This document shows positions 1 through 5,144 of a stretch of 5,144 bases of DNA, piece by piece. This stretch comes from Syntrophomonadaceae bacterium. Its GTDB lineage: Bacteria; Bacillota; Syntrophomonadia; Syntrophomonadales; Syntrophothermaceae. The number at the start of each line of letters is the position of its first letter. Position 1 is the first letter of the stretch. Location of the stretch: positions 1 through 5,144 of the forward strand of contig JARYMO010000121.1 of assembly GCA_029907055.1 (NCBI GenBank). The letters are read 5' to 3'. The position numbers and the translations under genes are program-made. The notes under the pieces were generated by a model. That model saw only the letters and a program-made list of their open reading frames with translations. It did not search any database and was not told where the DNA came from.

Positions 1-406
1 AGGCGCGGTAGCCCATGTCGCGGTCCGGGCGCACGCGCGGGTTGCCCACGTTGAGGTCGAAGAGCACCGCGGCGGGCACGATGGGGACCACCACCCGCCC
101 GGTGGGGTAGCCGCACTGCTGCTCCTCCAGGAACTGCATCACCCCGGCGGCAGCGTCCAGGCCGTAGGCGCTGCCCCCGGTGAGCAGCACCGCCTGCACG
201 TTGTGCACCAGGTTCACGGGGGACAGCAGGTCCGTCTCCCGGGTCCCGGGCGCCGAGCCGCGCACGTCCACCCCGCACACCGCCCCGCGCCGGCACAACA
301 CCACCGTGCAGCCGGTGAGGGCCTCCAGGTCGTGCGCTACCCCCACCTCGATGCCGGCGATGTCGGTAATGCGGACCTCTCCTTCCAGGTTGTGGACGGC
401 CACCAT
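1..406 (-). CDS. P1-family (S58/DmpA-like) peptidase, N-terminal part
   Basis: The first 135 codons of a gene that continues past the left edge with no stop in the window. The visible protein carries the N-terminal signature of the P1/S58 family of N-terminal-nucleophile aminopeptidases (DmpA, BapA, NylC relatives): GIEVGVAHD (residues 18-26), TGCTVVL (31-37), VRGSAPGTRETDLL (49-62), LLTGGSAYGLDAAAGVM (74-90), VPIVPAAVLFDL (107-118) and RPDRDMGY (126-133). Known members are made as one chain that cleaves itself before a Ser or Thr, which becomes the nucleophile; that site would lie in the missing C-terminal part, so activity cannot be judged. No signal peptide is visible, suggesting a cytoplasmic protein. 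The ATG at 404-406 is preceded by a purine-rich GGGGGAAAGGA; the next codon, GTG, is an almost equally good start. It begins 25 bp after the bioY stop with no terminator between them, so it is probably co-transcribed with bioY. Family assignment is firm; substrate is unknown. Confidence 0.9.
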   Translation of the reverse strand, partial: MVAVHNLEGEVRITDIAGIEVGVAHDLEALTGCTVVLCRRGAVCGVDVRGSAPGTRETDLLSPVNLVHNVQAVLLTGGSAYGLDAAAGVMQFLEEQQCGYPTGRVVVPIVPAAVLFDLNVGNPRVRPDRDMGYRA

Positions 407-431
407 GGATTCCTTTCCCCCTTCCTCGCCT

Positions 432-983
432 TCACTCCCCGGCGCCCAGTCGGGGCGCCACCTGCACCACCAGCGCGGCCGCCACCAGTGCCTTGAGCGC
501 ATCCAGGGCGATGAAGGGCCAGAACCCTATCTCCAGCAGCCGCGCCAGGTCCAGCGTCTGCCCGGCGTACACGCGCAGCACCAGGTACAGGTAGGGCAGC
601 CCCACCGCGTAGAGCGCCGCCACCCCGGCCAGCGTGGCGACCGCTGCCCGCAGGGGCGTGAGCCCCAGCCGCCGCCGCACCTGGGCCACCGTCCAGGCGG
701 CCGCCACGTAGCCCAGGATGAAGCCGAAGGTGGGCTTGAATATGTAGACCGCTCCTCCGAAGGGGGGCGAGGCGAACACCGGCACCCCCGCCAGGCCGAT
801 GAGCGCGTAGCCTCCCATGCTGGCCGCGGCCGCCCGCGGACGGAGCAGCCCCCCCGTCACCAGGGCCACCACCGGCAGCACGCTGAAGGGGACCAGCGCC
901 GGCTGCACCCAGCGGAACACCACCGCCGCGCAGCAGGCCAGGGCCGCCATCACGCCCGCCATTGCCAATTCCCTGCTGGTCAT
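432..983 (-). CDS. bioY: BioY, biotin-binding S-component of an ECF transporter
   Basis: A 183-residue, very hydrophobic protein with about six membrane segments (roughly residues 5-24, 28-47, 54-72, 84-102, 112-136 and 152-175), the usual size and shape for BioY. BioY binds biotin in the cytoplasmic membrane and either works with a shared ECF energising module (an EcfT-type membrane protein plus two ATPases) or takes biotin up alone. Family features seen here are LVPFSV (30-35), GLAGVPVFA (63-71), the KPTFGFILGY block (83-92), and the last-helix motif FWPFIALDALKALVAA (154-169) with its conserved Asp161 and Lys164. The ATG start at 981-983 has GGGAG nine bases upstream. A closer upstream ATG (988-990) is out of frame. 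No bioM or bioN homologue is next to it, so it would depend on an energising module encoded elsewhere. It has its own promoter and a putative BirA operator, unlike the nad genes upstream, and a P1-family peptidase follows it. Confidence 0.93.
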   Translation of the reverse strand: MTSRELAMAGVMAALACCAAVVFRWVQPALVPFSVLPVVALVTGGLLRPRAAAASMGGYALIGLAGVPVFASPPFGGAVYIFKPTFGFILGYVAAAWTVAQVRRRLGLTPLRAAVATLAGVAALYAVGLPYLYLVLRVYAGQTLDLARLLEIGFWPFIALDALKALVAAALVVQVAPRLGAGE

Positions 984-1006
984 CGTCCATCACTCCCGCC
1001 CGCTAT

Positions 1007-1037
1007 TTGTCAACTTGCGTTGGCGCCAGGTTGACAT
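1007..1037 (-). promoter_or_regulatory. Putative BirA (biotin repressor) operator upstream of bioY
   Basis: A perfect 7-bp inverted repeat, TGTCAAC (1008-1014) and GTTGACA (1030-1036), separated by 15 bp. Read in the gene direction, the 31-bp element is ATGTCAACC-N13-AGTTGACAA. This matches 7 of 9 positions in each arm of the Gram-positive BirA box as I remember it (TTGTTAACC...GGTTAACAA). One difference in each arm is the same symmetric T-to-C change, as expected in a GC-rich genome. It lies between the predicted bioY transcription start and the bioY start codon, where bound repressor would block initiation or early elongation. What is seen is the palindrome and its position; the BirA assignment is inferred from motif likeness and from bioY being downstream. 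Confidence 0.7.
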
Positions 1038-1045
1038 TACCCTCT

Positions 1046-1074
1046 CTTATAGCGCACCCGGGCAGGGATGTCAA
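1046..1074 (-). promoter_or_regulatory. Sigma-70/SigA-type promoter of bioY
   Basis: In the minus direction, a perfect -35 hexamer TTGACA (1069-1074) and a -10 hexamer TATAAG (1046-1051, five of six consensus bases) are separated by exactly 17 bp. The start of transcription is expected near 1039, which places the putative biotin operator immediately downstream and gives a leader of roughly 55 bases. The -35 begins 14 bp after the nadC stop codon, so bioY can be transcribed independently of the upstream pan-nad genes, although read-through from them is not excluded. Confidence 0.8.
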
Positions 1075-1087
1075 GGGTGGCGGCGGG

Positions 1088-1918
1088 CTAGAGCAGGTCC
1101 ATGCTGATGTCCAGCGCGGGCGAGGAGTGGGTGAGGGCCCCCATGGAAATGAAGTCCACCCCGGTGCGGGCCACTTCCAGCAGGTTGGCCTCGCTGATGC
1201 CCCCGGAGGCCTCCAGCAGCGCCCGGCCGGCGGTGACCTCCACCGCGCGCCGCATGGTCGGCGGGTCCATGTTGTCCAGCATCACGATGTCCGCGCCGGC
1301 CTCCAGGGCCTGCTCGAGCATCAGCAGGTCCTCCACCTCTACCTCCACCTTCACCGTGTGCGGCACGCGCGCCCTCACCGCTGCCACCGCGGCCGCGATG
1401 GACCCGGCGGCCACGATGTGGTTGTCCTTGATGATGACCCCGTCGAAGAGCCCGAAGCGGTGGTTCCTGCCCCCGCCTACCCGCACCGCGTACTTCTCCA
1501 GCGCCCGCAGGCCGGGGGTGGTCTTGCGGGTGTCCACCAGGCAGGCCCGCTCGCCGGCCAGCAGGGTTACCAGGCGCCGGGTGTGGGTGGCGATGCCGGA
1601 CATGCGCTGCAGGAAGTTGAGGGCCACCCGCTCGCCGGTGAGGATGCTGCGGGTGGGTCCCTGCAGACGGGCCACCACCGTGCCGGGCTCTACCTGGCTG
1701 CCTTCGCCCACCACCGCTTCGAAGCGCACCTCGGCGTCCAGCAGGACGAACACGCGCCGGGCTACCTCCAGGCCCGCCACCACCCCCTGCCGCTTGACCA
1801 GGATCACCCCTTCGCTGCGCTGGCCGGGGGAAACGATGCTGTCGGTGGTGAGGTCCCCGTGGCCGATGTCCTCCACCAGCGCGCGGCGAATGAGCTCGTC
1901 CAGTTGCAGCCAGTCCAT
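1088..1918 (-). CDS. nadC: Nicotinate-nucleotide diphosphorylase (carboxylating), quinolinate phosphoribosyltransferase
   Basis: A 276-residue cytoplasmic enzyme of normal length that converts quinolinate and PRPP to nicotinate mononucleotide, CO2 and pyrophosphate (EC 2.4.2.19), the last step of de novo pyridine ring synthesis. Motifs appear in the expected order: EDIGHGDLTT (16-25), TGERVALNFLQRMSGIAT (94-111), DTRKTTPG (129-136), KYAVRVGGGRNHR (142-154), KDNH (164-167), KVEVEVE (190-196), DIVMLDN (210-216), EASGGI (236-241) and GVDFISMGALTHS (253-265). The basic residues that bind quinolinate and PRPP in known members (in RKT, GGGRNHR and KDNH) and the acidic residues of the barrel (in VEVEVE and MLDN) are all present, so the enzyme looks intact. 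The ATG start is preceded by a purine run, GGGAAGGGGGAA (1925-1936), in the 25-bp gap after nadB. It is the last gene of the pan-nad series; no strong terminator follows its TAG stop. Confidence 0.97.
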   Translation of the reverse strand: MDWLQLDELIRRALVEDIGHGDLTTDSIVSPGQRSEGVILVKRQGVVAGLEVARRVFVLLDAEVRFEAVVGEGSQVEPGTVVARLQGPTRSILTGERVALNFLQRMSGIATHTRRLVTLLAGERACLVDTRKTTPGLRALEKYAVRVGGGRNHRFGLFDGVIIKDNHIVAAGSIAAAVAAVRARVPHTVKVEVEVEDLLMLEQALEAGADIVMLDNMDPPTMRRAVEVTAGRALLEASGGISEANLLEVARTGVDFISMGALTHSSPALDISMDLL

Positions 1919-1943
1919 CCGCGGTTCCCCCTTCCCGTGTCGG

Positions 1944-3542
1944 CTAGCGGCGCTGGAACACCAGGTGGTGCAGCCAGTGCAGGTCGTCCGCCAGCGGGAA
2001 ATCGCGGCGGAAGTGGGCGCCGCGGCTCTCCTGGCGCCAGAGCGCGGCCTGGGCCATGACGCGGGCGGCGGTCAGCATGTTGGCCACCTCGTAGTAGGGC
2101 AGCGGGTCATCGCCGCAGCCCAGCCGCGCGTACAGGTCGTCGATGACCGCGGCGGCGGTCTTGAGCCCCTGCTCGTCGCGGATGATGCCCACGTGCTCCC
2201 ACATGGTCTCCTGCAGGCGGCGGCGGGCCTCCAGCGGCTCGAGGGCGTGGGAGCCGCGGTAGGGCTCGCGCACCCAGGCGTAGTCAAAGGAGCGGCACAC
2301 CTCTTCGAAGCCGATGCTGCGGCTCCACATGATCTCCTCGGCGTTGTCCACGATGCGCTGCCCGAAGACGATGCCCTCCAGCAGCGAGTTGCTGGCCAGC
2401 CGGTTGGCCCCGTGCACCCCGGTGCAGGCCGCCTCCCCGCAGGCGTAGAGGCCGGCGATGCGGGTCTGCCCGTTCAGGTTGGTGCGCAGGCCGCCCATCA
2501 TGTAGTGGGCGGCGGGCGACACCGGCAGCAGCTCGCGGGTGAAATCGAACCCGCGCGCGATGCAGTTGCGGTAGATGGTAGGGAAGCGCTGCGCCGCCCC
2601 CCTCATGCCGCGCATGTCGAGGAAGACGTGGTCCTGCCCGCTCGACAGCATCTCGTTCCAGATGGCGCGCGCCACCACGTCGCGAGGGGCCAGTTCGCCG
2701 CGCTCATCGTAGCGGGACATGAAGCGTTCCCCGCGGTGGTTGAGCAGGATGCCCCCCTCGCCGCGCACCGCCTCGGAGATGAGGAAGCGCTGTCGCTCCG
2801 CGGTGGCCAGCACGGTGGGGTGGAACTGCACGAACTCCATGTCCACCAGCTCGCAGCCGGCGCGGAACCCCGCCCCCAGGCCATCGCCGGTGGCGATGTC
2901 CGGGTTGGTGGTGTAGCGGTAGAGCTGCCCGGTGCCACCGGTGGCCAGGATGACCGCCCGCGCCAGGTAGGCCACGCTCTCCCTGCGCCCGGCGTCGTAG
3001 ACCAGCGCCCCCTGGCAGGTGTCGTCGGCGGTCAGCACGTCGATGAGGAAGGTGTTCTCGTGCACCGCGATGGAACGGGCGTGGCACTGCTCCACCAGCG
3101 CAGCGCGGATGGCCTCGCCGGTGGCGTCGGCGGCGTGCAGGATGCGCGCCTTGCTGTGGGCCGCCTCCCTGGTCAGGGCCACCGTGCCGTCCTTCATGTC
3201 GAAGCGGGCCCCCATCTCCATCAGCTCCCGCACCCGCGCCGGCCCCTCCGTGACCAGCACGTTCACCGCCTCCGGGTCGCACAGCCCGGCCCCGGCCTCC
3301 AGGGTGTCCTCCAGGTGCAGGAAGGGGGAATCCTCCTCGTGCACTGCCGCGGCGATCCCCCCTTGGGCGAGTCCGGTGCTGGAGTCCCGGACGGTCTTCT
3401 TGGTGAGTACGGTGACCCGGCCGTGCTCCGCCGCCTTCAGTGCGGTGAACAGGCCGGCAATGCCGCTGCCGATGATGAGGAAGTCGGTGCTGTGAACCGG
3501 CATGTCTCTGCGTATGGGCGCGATGTAGCGGCTGACGATCAT
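1944..3542 (-). CDS. nadB: L-aspartate oxidase
   Basis: A 532-residue FAD enzyme that oxidises L-aspartate to iminoaspartate (EC 1.4.3.16), the first step of the aspartate route to NAD. It belongs to the succinate dehydrogenase/fumarate reductase flavoprotein family; known members can use oxygen or fumarate as acceptor. Visible features: the FAD-binding GSGIAGL loop (25-31), TKKTVRDSSTGLAQGGIAA (47-65), ATGGTGQLY (200-208), NPDIATGDG (213-221), MEFVQFHPT (235-243), SEAVRGEGGILLN (256-268), LAPRDVVARAI (284-294), HYMMGG (346-351), and CGEAACTGVHGANR followed by LASNSLLEG (368-390). The catalytic or substrate-binding Arg and His positions of the family (in PRD, HYMMGG and ANRLAS) are kept. The C-terminal helical domain ends with the typical ESRGAHFRRDFP (505-516). 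The start at 3542 is backed by GGAG six bases upstream; Met14, just before the flavin fold, is an alternative with a poorer ribosome site. It lies 16 bp after nadA. Confidence 0.97.
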   Translation of the reverse strand: MIVSRYIAPIRRDMPVHSTDFLIIGSGIAGLFTALKAAEHGRVTVLTKKTVRDSSTGLAQGGIAAAVHEEDSPFLHLEDTLEAGAGLCDPEAVNVLVTEGPARVRELMEMGARFDMKDGTVALTREAAHSKARILHAADATGEAIRAALVEQCHARSIAVHENTFLIDVLTADDTCQGALVYDAGRRESVAYLARAVILATGGTGQLYRYTTNPDIATGDGLGAGFRAGCELVDMEFVQFHPTVLATAERQRFLISEAVRGEGGILLNHRGERFMSRYDERGELAPRDVVARAIWNEMLSSGQDHVFLDMRGMRGAAQRFPTIYRNCIARGFDFTRELLPVSPAAHYMMGGLRTNLNGQTRIAGLYACGEAACTGVHGANRLASNSLLEGIVFGQRIVDNAEEIMWSRSIGFEEVCRSFDYAWVREPYRGSHALEPLEARRRLQETMWEHVGIIRDEQGLKTAAAVIDDLYARLGCGDDPLPYYEVANMLTAARVMAQAALWRQESRGAHFRRDFPLADDLHWLHHLVFQRR

Positions 3543-3548
3543 CGTGTT

Positions 3549-3552
3549 CTCC
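3549..3552 (-). promoter_or_regulatory. Ribosome binding site of nadB
   Basis: GGAG in the minus direction, six bases before the ATG at 3540-3542 and inside the 16-bp nadA-nadB gap. It favours the long nadB start over internal Met14, which has only a weak AGAGA upstream. Confidence 0.6.
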
Positions 3553-3558
3553 AGTCTC

Positions 3559-4488
3559 TCAGCGTAGTTCGAGCATCCTGCGCAGCGCGGTCTCGGCGCG
3601 CACCCGCACGCCCTCCTCCACCTCGATGCGTTCCTCCAGGCGCTCCAGGGCCCGCACCAGCGCGGGCAGGGTGATGAGCTTCATGTCCGGACAGACGAAC
3701 CCCGCCCGCAGGAGGTGGAACTGGCGGTCGGGGTAGCGCTTGCGCAGGGGATAGAGCAGCCCTTCCTCGGTGCCGACGATGAACTCCCGCGCTGGCGAGC
3801 GCCCGACGTACTCCAGCATGCCCCCGGTGGAGAGCACCTGGTCGGCCGCCTCCGTCACCTCCGGCCGGCACTCCGGGTGCACCATCACTTCCGCCCCGGG
3901 GTGCGCCCGGCGCGCCGCCTGCAGGTCCTGCAGGGTGACCCGGTCGTGGATGGGACAGCACCCCTCCAGCACCATCAGCTGGCGGCCGGTCTGCCGGCTC
4001 ACGAAGTGGGCCAGGTTGCGGTCCGGCACAAAGAGGATGGGGCGGTCGGGGTCCAGCGAGCGCACCACCCGCACGGCGTTGGAGGAGGTGCAGCAGATGT
4101 CGCTCTCCGCCTTGACCTCGGCCGAAGAGTTAACGTAACAGACCACCTGCAGCCCCGGCGTCCGCTCCCGCGCTTCGCGCAGCTGGGCAGCGGTCACCAT
4201 GTCGGCCATGGGACAGCCGGCGCGGGGCTCGGGCAGCACCACCGTGCGGGCCGGGTTGAGTATCTTGGCGCTCTCCGCCATGAAGCGGACCCCGCAGAAG
4301 ACGATGACCGCCGCCTCGGTCTCTGCCGCCTGCACCGACAGCTGCAGGGAGTCACCCACGAAGTCGGCCAGGTCCTGGATTTCCGGGGGCTGGTAGAAGT
4401 GGGCCAGGACCACGGCGTTCAGCTCCCGCCTGCGTTCCTGCACCCGCTGCACCAGTTGCTCGGCGGCCGGCTCCCGCGGCCCGCTCAC
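3559..4488 (-). CDS. nadA: Quinolinate synthase (4Fe-4S enzyme)
   Basis: A 309-residue quinolinate synthase (EC 2.5.1.72) that condenses iminoaspartate from NadB with dihydroxyacetone phosphate to make quinolinate. The length fits the roughly 300-residue NadA type. The three cysteines that hold the oxygen-sensitive [4Fe-4S] cluster are Cys92 in GCPMADM (91-97), Cys178 in EGCCPIH (175-181) and Cys266 in CPDMK (266-270), with spacing like that of structurally known NadA. Other family blocks: AHFYQPPEIQDLADFVGDS (29-47), FCGVRFMAESAKIL (64-77), YVNSSAEVKAESDICCTSSN (118-137), FVPDRNL (153-159), HPEC (204-207), STGGM (220-224) and GTEEGLLYPLRK (239-250). The start is GTG and overlaps the panD stop by 4 bp (GTGA), with GAGGTGA seven bases upstream inside panD, so translation is probably coupled. 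Cys177, next to the cluster Cys178, stands where an aromatic residue is more usual. The enzyme looks complete. Confidence 0.97.
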   Translation of the reverse strand: MSGPREPAAEQLVQRVQERRRELNAVVLAHFYQPPEIQDLADFVGDSLQLSVQAAETEAAVIVFCGVRFMAESAKILNPARTVVLPEPRAGCPMADMVTAAQLREARERTPGLQVVCYVNSSAEVKAESDICCTSSNAVRVVRSLDPDRPILFVPDRNLAHFVSRQTGRQLMVLEGCCPIHDRVTLQDLQAARRAHPGAEVMVHPECRPEVTEAADQVLSTGGMLEYVGRSPAREFIVGTEEGLLYPLRKRYPDRQFHLLRAGFVCPDMKLITLPALVRALERLEERIEVEEGVRVRAETALRRMLELR

Positions 4489-4847
4489 CCGCCGGTCACC
4501 TCGACGATGCGGTTGTGCTGGTTGACGAAGACCAGCGTGGGCTGCCAGGTCCGCGCCTGTTCGTCCGACATCACCGCGTAGGTGATGATGATGATGACGT
4601 CCTGCGGCTGCACCTTGCGCGCCGCCGCCCCGTTGAGGCAGATGACACCGGAGCCGGGTTCGCCCTCGATGACGTAGGTCTCGAAGCGCTCCCCGTTGTT
4701 ATTGTTGACCACCTGTACCTTCTCGTGGGGAAGGATGTTGGCCGCGTCCATCAGCACCCTGTCGATGGTGATGCTCCCCTGGTAGTTGAGGTTGGCATCG
4801 GTCACGACGGCACGGTGGATTTTCGATTTCAGCATAGTGCGGAACAC
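4485..4847 (-). CDS. panD: Aspartate 1-decarboxylase proenzyme (pyruvoyl type)
   Basis: A 120-residue proenzyme that decarboxylates L-aspartate to beta-alanine (EC 4.1.1.11) for pantothenate synthesis. It is slightly shorter than the E. coli protein (126). The self-cleavage site is clear: NYQGSITID (21-29) with Gly24-Ser25, the bond that is broken so that Ser25 becomes the pyruvoyl group. Lys9, Thr57 and Tyr58, and the LNGAAAR block (71-77) of the active site are present, as are QDVIIIITY (82-90) and the ARTWQP block (98-103). The start is GTG at 4845-4847, chosen because a full GGAGGTG lies six bases upstream and because the N-terminus (MFRTMLKSKIH) aligns from the first residue with known PanD (MIRTML in E. 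coli). Internal Met5 is less likely. It follows panC by 3 bp and overlaps nadA by 4 bp. Its product beta-alanine is the substrate of the upstream panC enzyme. Confidence 0.97.
   Translation of the reverse strand: MFRTMLKSKIHRAVVTDANLNYQGSITIDRVLMDAANILPHEKVQVVNNNNGERFETYVIEGEPGSGVICLNGAAARKVQPQDVIIIITYAVMSDEQARTWQPTLVFVNQHNRIVEVTGG
4496..4502 (-). promoter_or_regulatory. Ribosome binding site of nadA, inside panD
   Basis: GAGGTGA in the minus direction, seven bases before the nadA GTG. It lies within the last codons of panD and supports the GTG start that overlaps the panD stop. Confidence 0.7.
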
Positions 4848-4850
4848 CGT

Positions 4851-5144
4851 CTACACCTCCAGCAACAGGTTGTCGATGAGGCGCGTCGTCCCCACGCGCA
4901 CCGCGAGCGCCAGCAGCACCCTGCCCTGGACGGTGTCCAGGTCGGAGAGGTCATCCCCGTTGCAGATCTGCACGTAGTCGATGCTGGTGAAGGGGGCGGC
5001 CTGGATGTGATCGATCATCGCCTGGCGGATGACCCCCGGGTCGCGCTCGCCCTGCTCGATCATCGCCCGCCCCAGCTCCAGCGCCTGGGAGAGCGTCAGC
5101 GCCGAGGGACGCTCCTCCGGCTTGAGGTACACGTTGCGCGAACT
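4851..5144 (-). CDS. panC: Pantothenate synthetase (pantoate-beta-alanine ligase), C-terminal part
   Basis: The last 97 residues plus TAG stop of a gene that enters from the right edge; known PanC proteins have about 280 residues, so this is about the C-terminal third. PanC joins pantoate and beta-alanine using ATP, through a pantoyl-adenylate intermediate (EC 6.3.2.1), in the cytoplasm. The visible part starts SSRNVYLKPEER, the conserved SSRN-YL motif just after the KMSKS-like ATP-binding loop. It then shows the small C-terminal domain with FTSIDYVQI, the hydrophobic RVLLALAVRVG stretch and the TRLIDN ending typical of the family. The reading frame is open to the last base of the window; a GTG within it at 5130-5132 is the Val codon of NVYL and not a start. 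The stop codon lies between the panD Shine-Dalgarno sequence and the panD start, so the two genes are tightly linked. Confidence 0.95.
   Translation of the reverse strand, partial: SSRNVYLKPEERPSALTLSQALELGRAMIEQGERDPGVIRQAMIDHIQAAPFTSIDYVQICNGDDLSDLDTVQGRVLLALAVRVGTTRLIDNLLLEV
4854..4860 (-). promoter_or_regulatory. Ribosome binding site of panD, inside the panC end
   Basis: A perfect GGAGGTG in the minus direction, six bases before the panD GTG start. It overlaps the last panC codons, and the panC TAG lies within the spacer. It decides the GTG start over the internal ATG at codon 5. Confidence 0.8.

Noticed and set aside
1021..1028. Palindrome TGGCGCCA inside the operator spacer as a separate regulator site
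   Set aside because: It is only 8 bp, is off-centre relative to the dyad, and GGCGCC is common by chance in such GC-rich DNA.
180..1034. Plus-strand and other minus-strand frames over the bioY region, including a 218-codon frame at 337-993
   Set aside because: They overlap the convincing BioY frame and give repetitive Gly/Ala/Arg/Pro or His/Gln/Arg-rich proteins with no motif; they are shadows of the real gene.
984..1040. Riboswitch in the bioY leader
   Set aside because: The leader is only about 55 bases, shows only the operator dyad, and has no conserved riboswitch core or expression-platform hairpin.
1031..1054. Plus-strand promoter using TTGACA at 1031-1036
   Set aside because: The only TATA-like sequence (TATAGC, 1049-1054) is 12 bp away, too close, and no plus-strand gene follows. 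The TTGACA is better explained as one arm of the operator dyad. The matching minus-strand TTGACA (1008-1013) also lacks a -10 at the right distance.
1055..1087. Possible terminator between nadC and bioY
   Set aside because: CACCC and GGGTG could form a weak 5-bp stem with a 15-base loop, but no T-run follows, and the same bases hold the bioY -35 and spacer. Not enough to call a terminator.
1101..3674. Very long open frame (857 codons) on the plus strand opposite nadC and nadB
   Set aside because: The translation is low-complexity, rich in Arg, Ala, Gly, Pro, Val and His, with no recognisable family, and it lies fully antisense to two clear enzymes. Long antisense frames are expected in GC-rich DNA with strong third-position bias.

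Overview
The window is a compact, GC-rich stretch (clearly above 60% G+C by eye). Every gene that can be supported lies on the minus strand, so transcription runs right to left. In transcription order the genes are panC (C-terminal third, entering from the right edge), panD, nadA, nadB, nadC, then a 104-bp intergenic region, bioY, and the first 135 codons of a P1-family (S58/DmpA-like) peptidase that runs off the left edge. The pan-nad gene order, a BioY-type biotin S-component, purine-rich Shine-Dalgarno sites, GTG starts and a putative BirA-type operator together suggest a high-GC bacterium, possibly a thermophilic or anaerobic Bacillota (Firmicutes). The lineage is inferred from layout only and is not certain.

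Right block (1088-5144): a five-gene cofactor operon with almost no spacing. PanC joins pantoate to beta-alanine, and PanD makes that beta-alanine from L-aspartate. NadB oxidises L-aspartate to iminoaspartate, NadA condenses this with dihydroxyacetone phosphate to give quinolinate, and NadC converts quinolinate to nicotinate mononucleotide. L-aspartate therefore feeds both branches, towards CoA (PanD/PanC) and towards NAD (NadB/NadA/NadC). Gaps are 3 bp (panC-panD), a 4-bp overlap (panD-nadA), 16 bp (nadA-nadB) and 25 bp (nadB-nadC), which fits one transcript with translational coupling. Its promoter must lie beyond the right edge.

Left block (1-1087): a separate transcription unit for biotin uptake. 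Its control region is the most informative non-coding part of the window. A near-consensus housekeeping promoter (TTGACA, 17-bp spacer, TATAAG) begins 14 bp after the nadC stop. It is followed at once by an inverted repeat, TGTCAAC-N15-GTTGACA, that resembles a BirA (biotin repressor) operator. bioY follows, and 25 bp after it comes the P1-family peptidase, apparently in the same unit and so possibly biotin-regulated.

I found no RNA genes, mobile elements, CRISPR arrays or sign of recent transfer. The gene families are well known. The less ordinary observations are the biotin-type control element and the co-transcribed peptidase.
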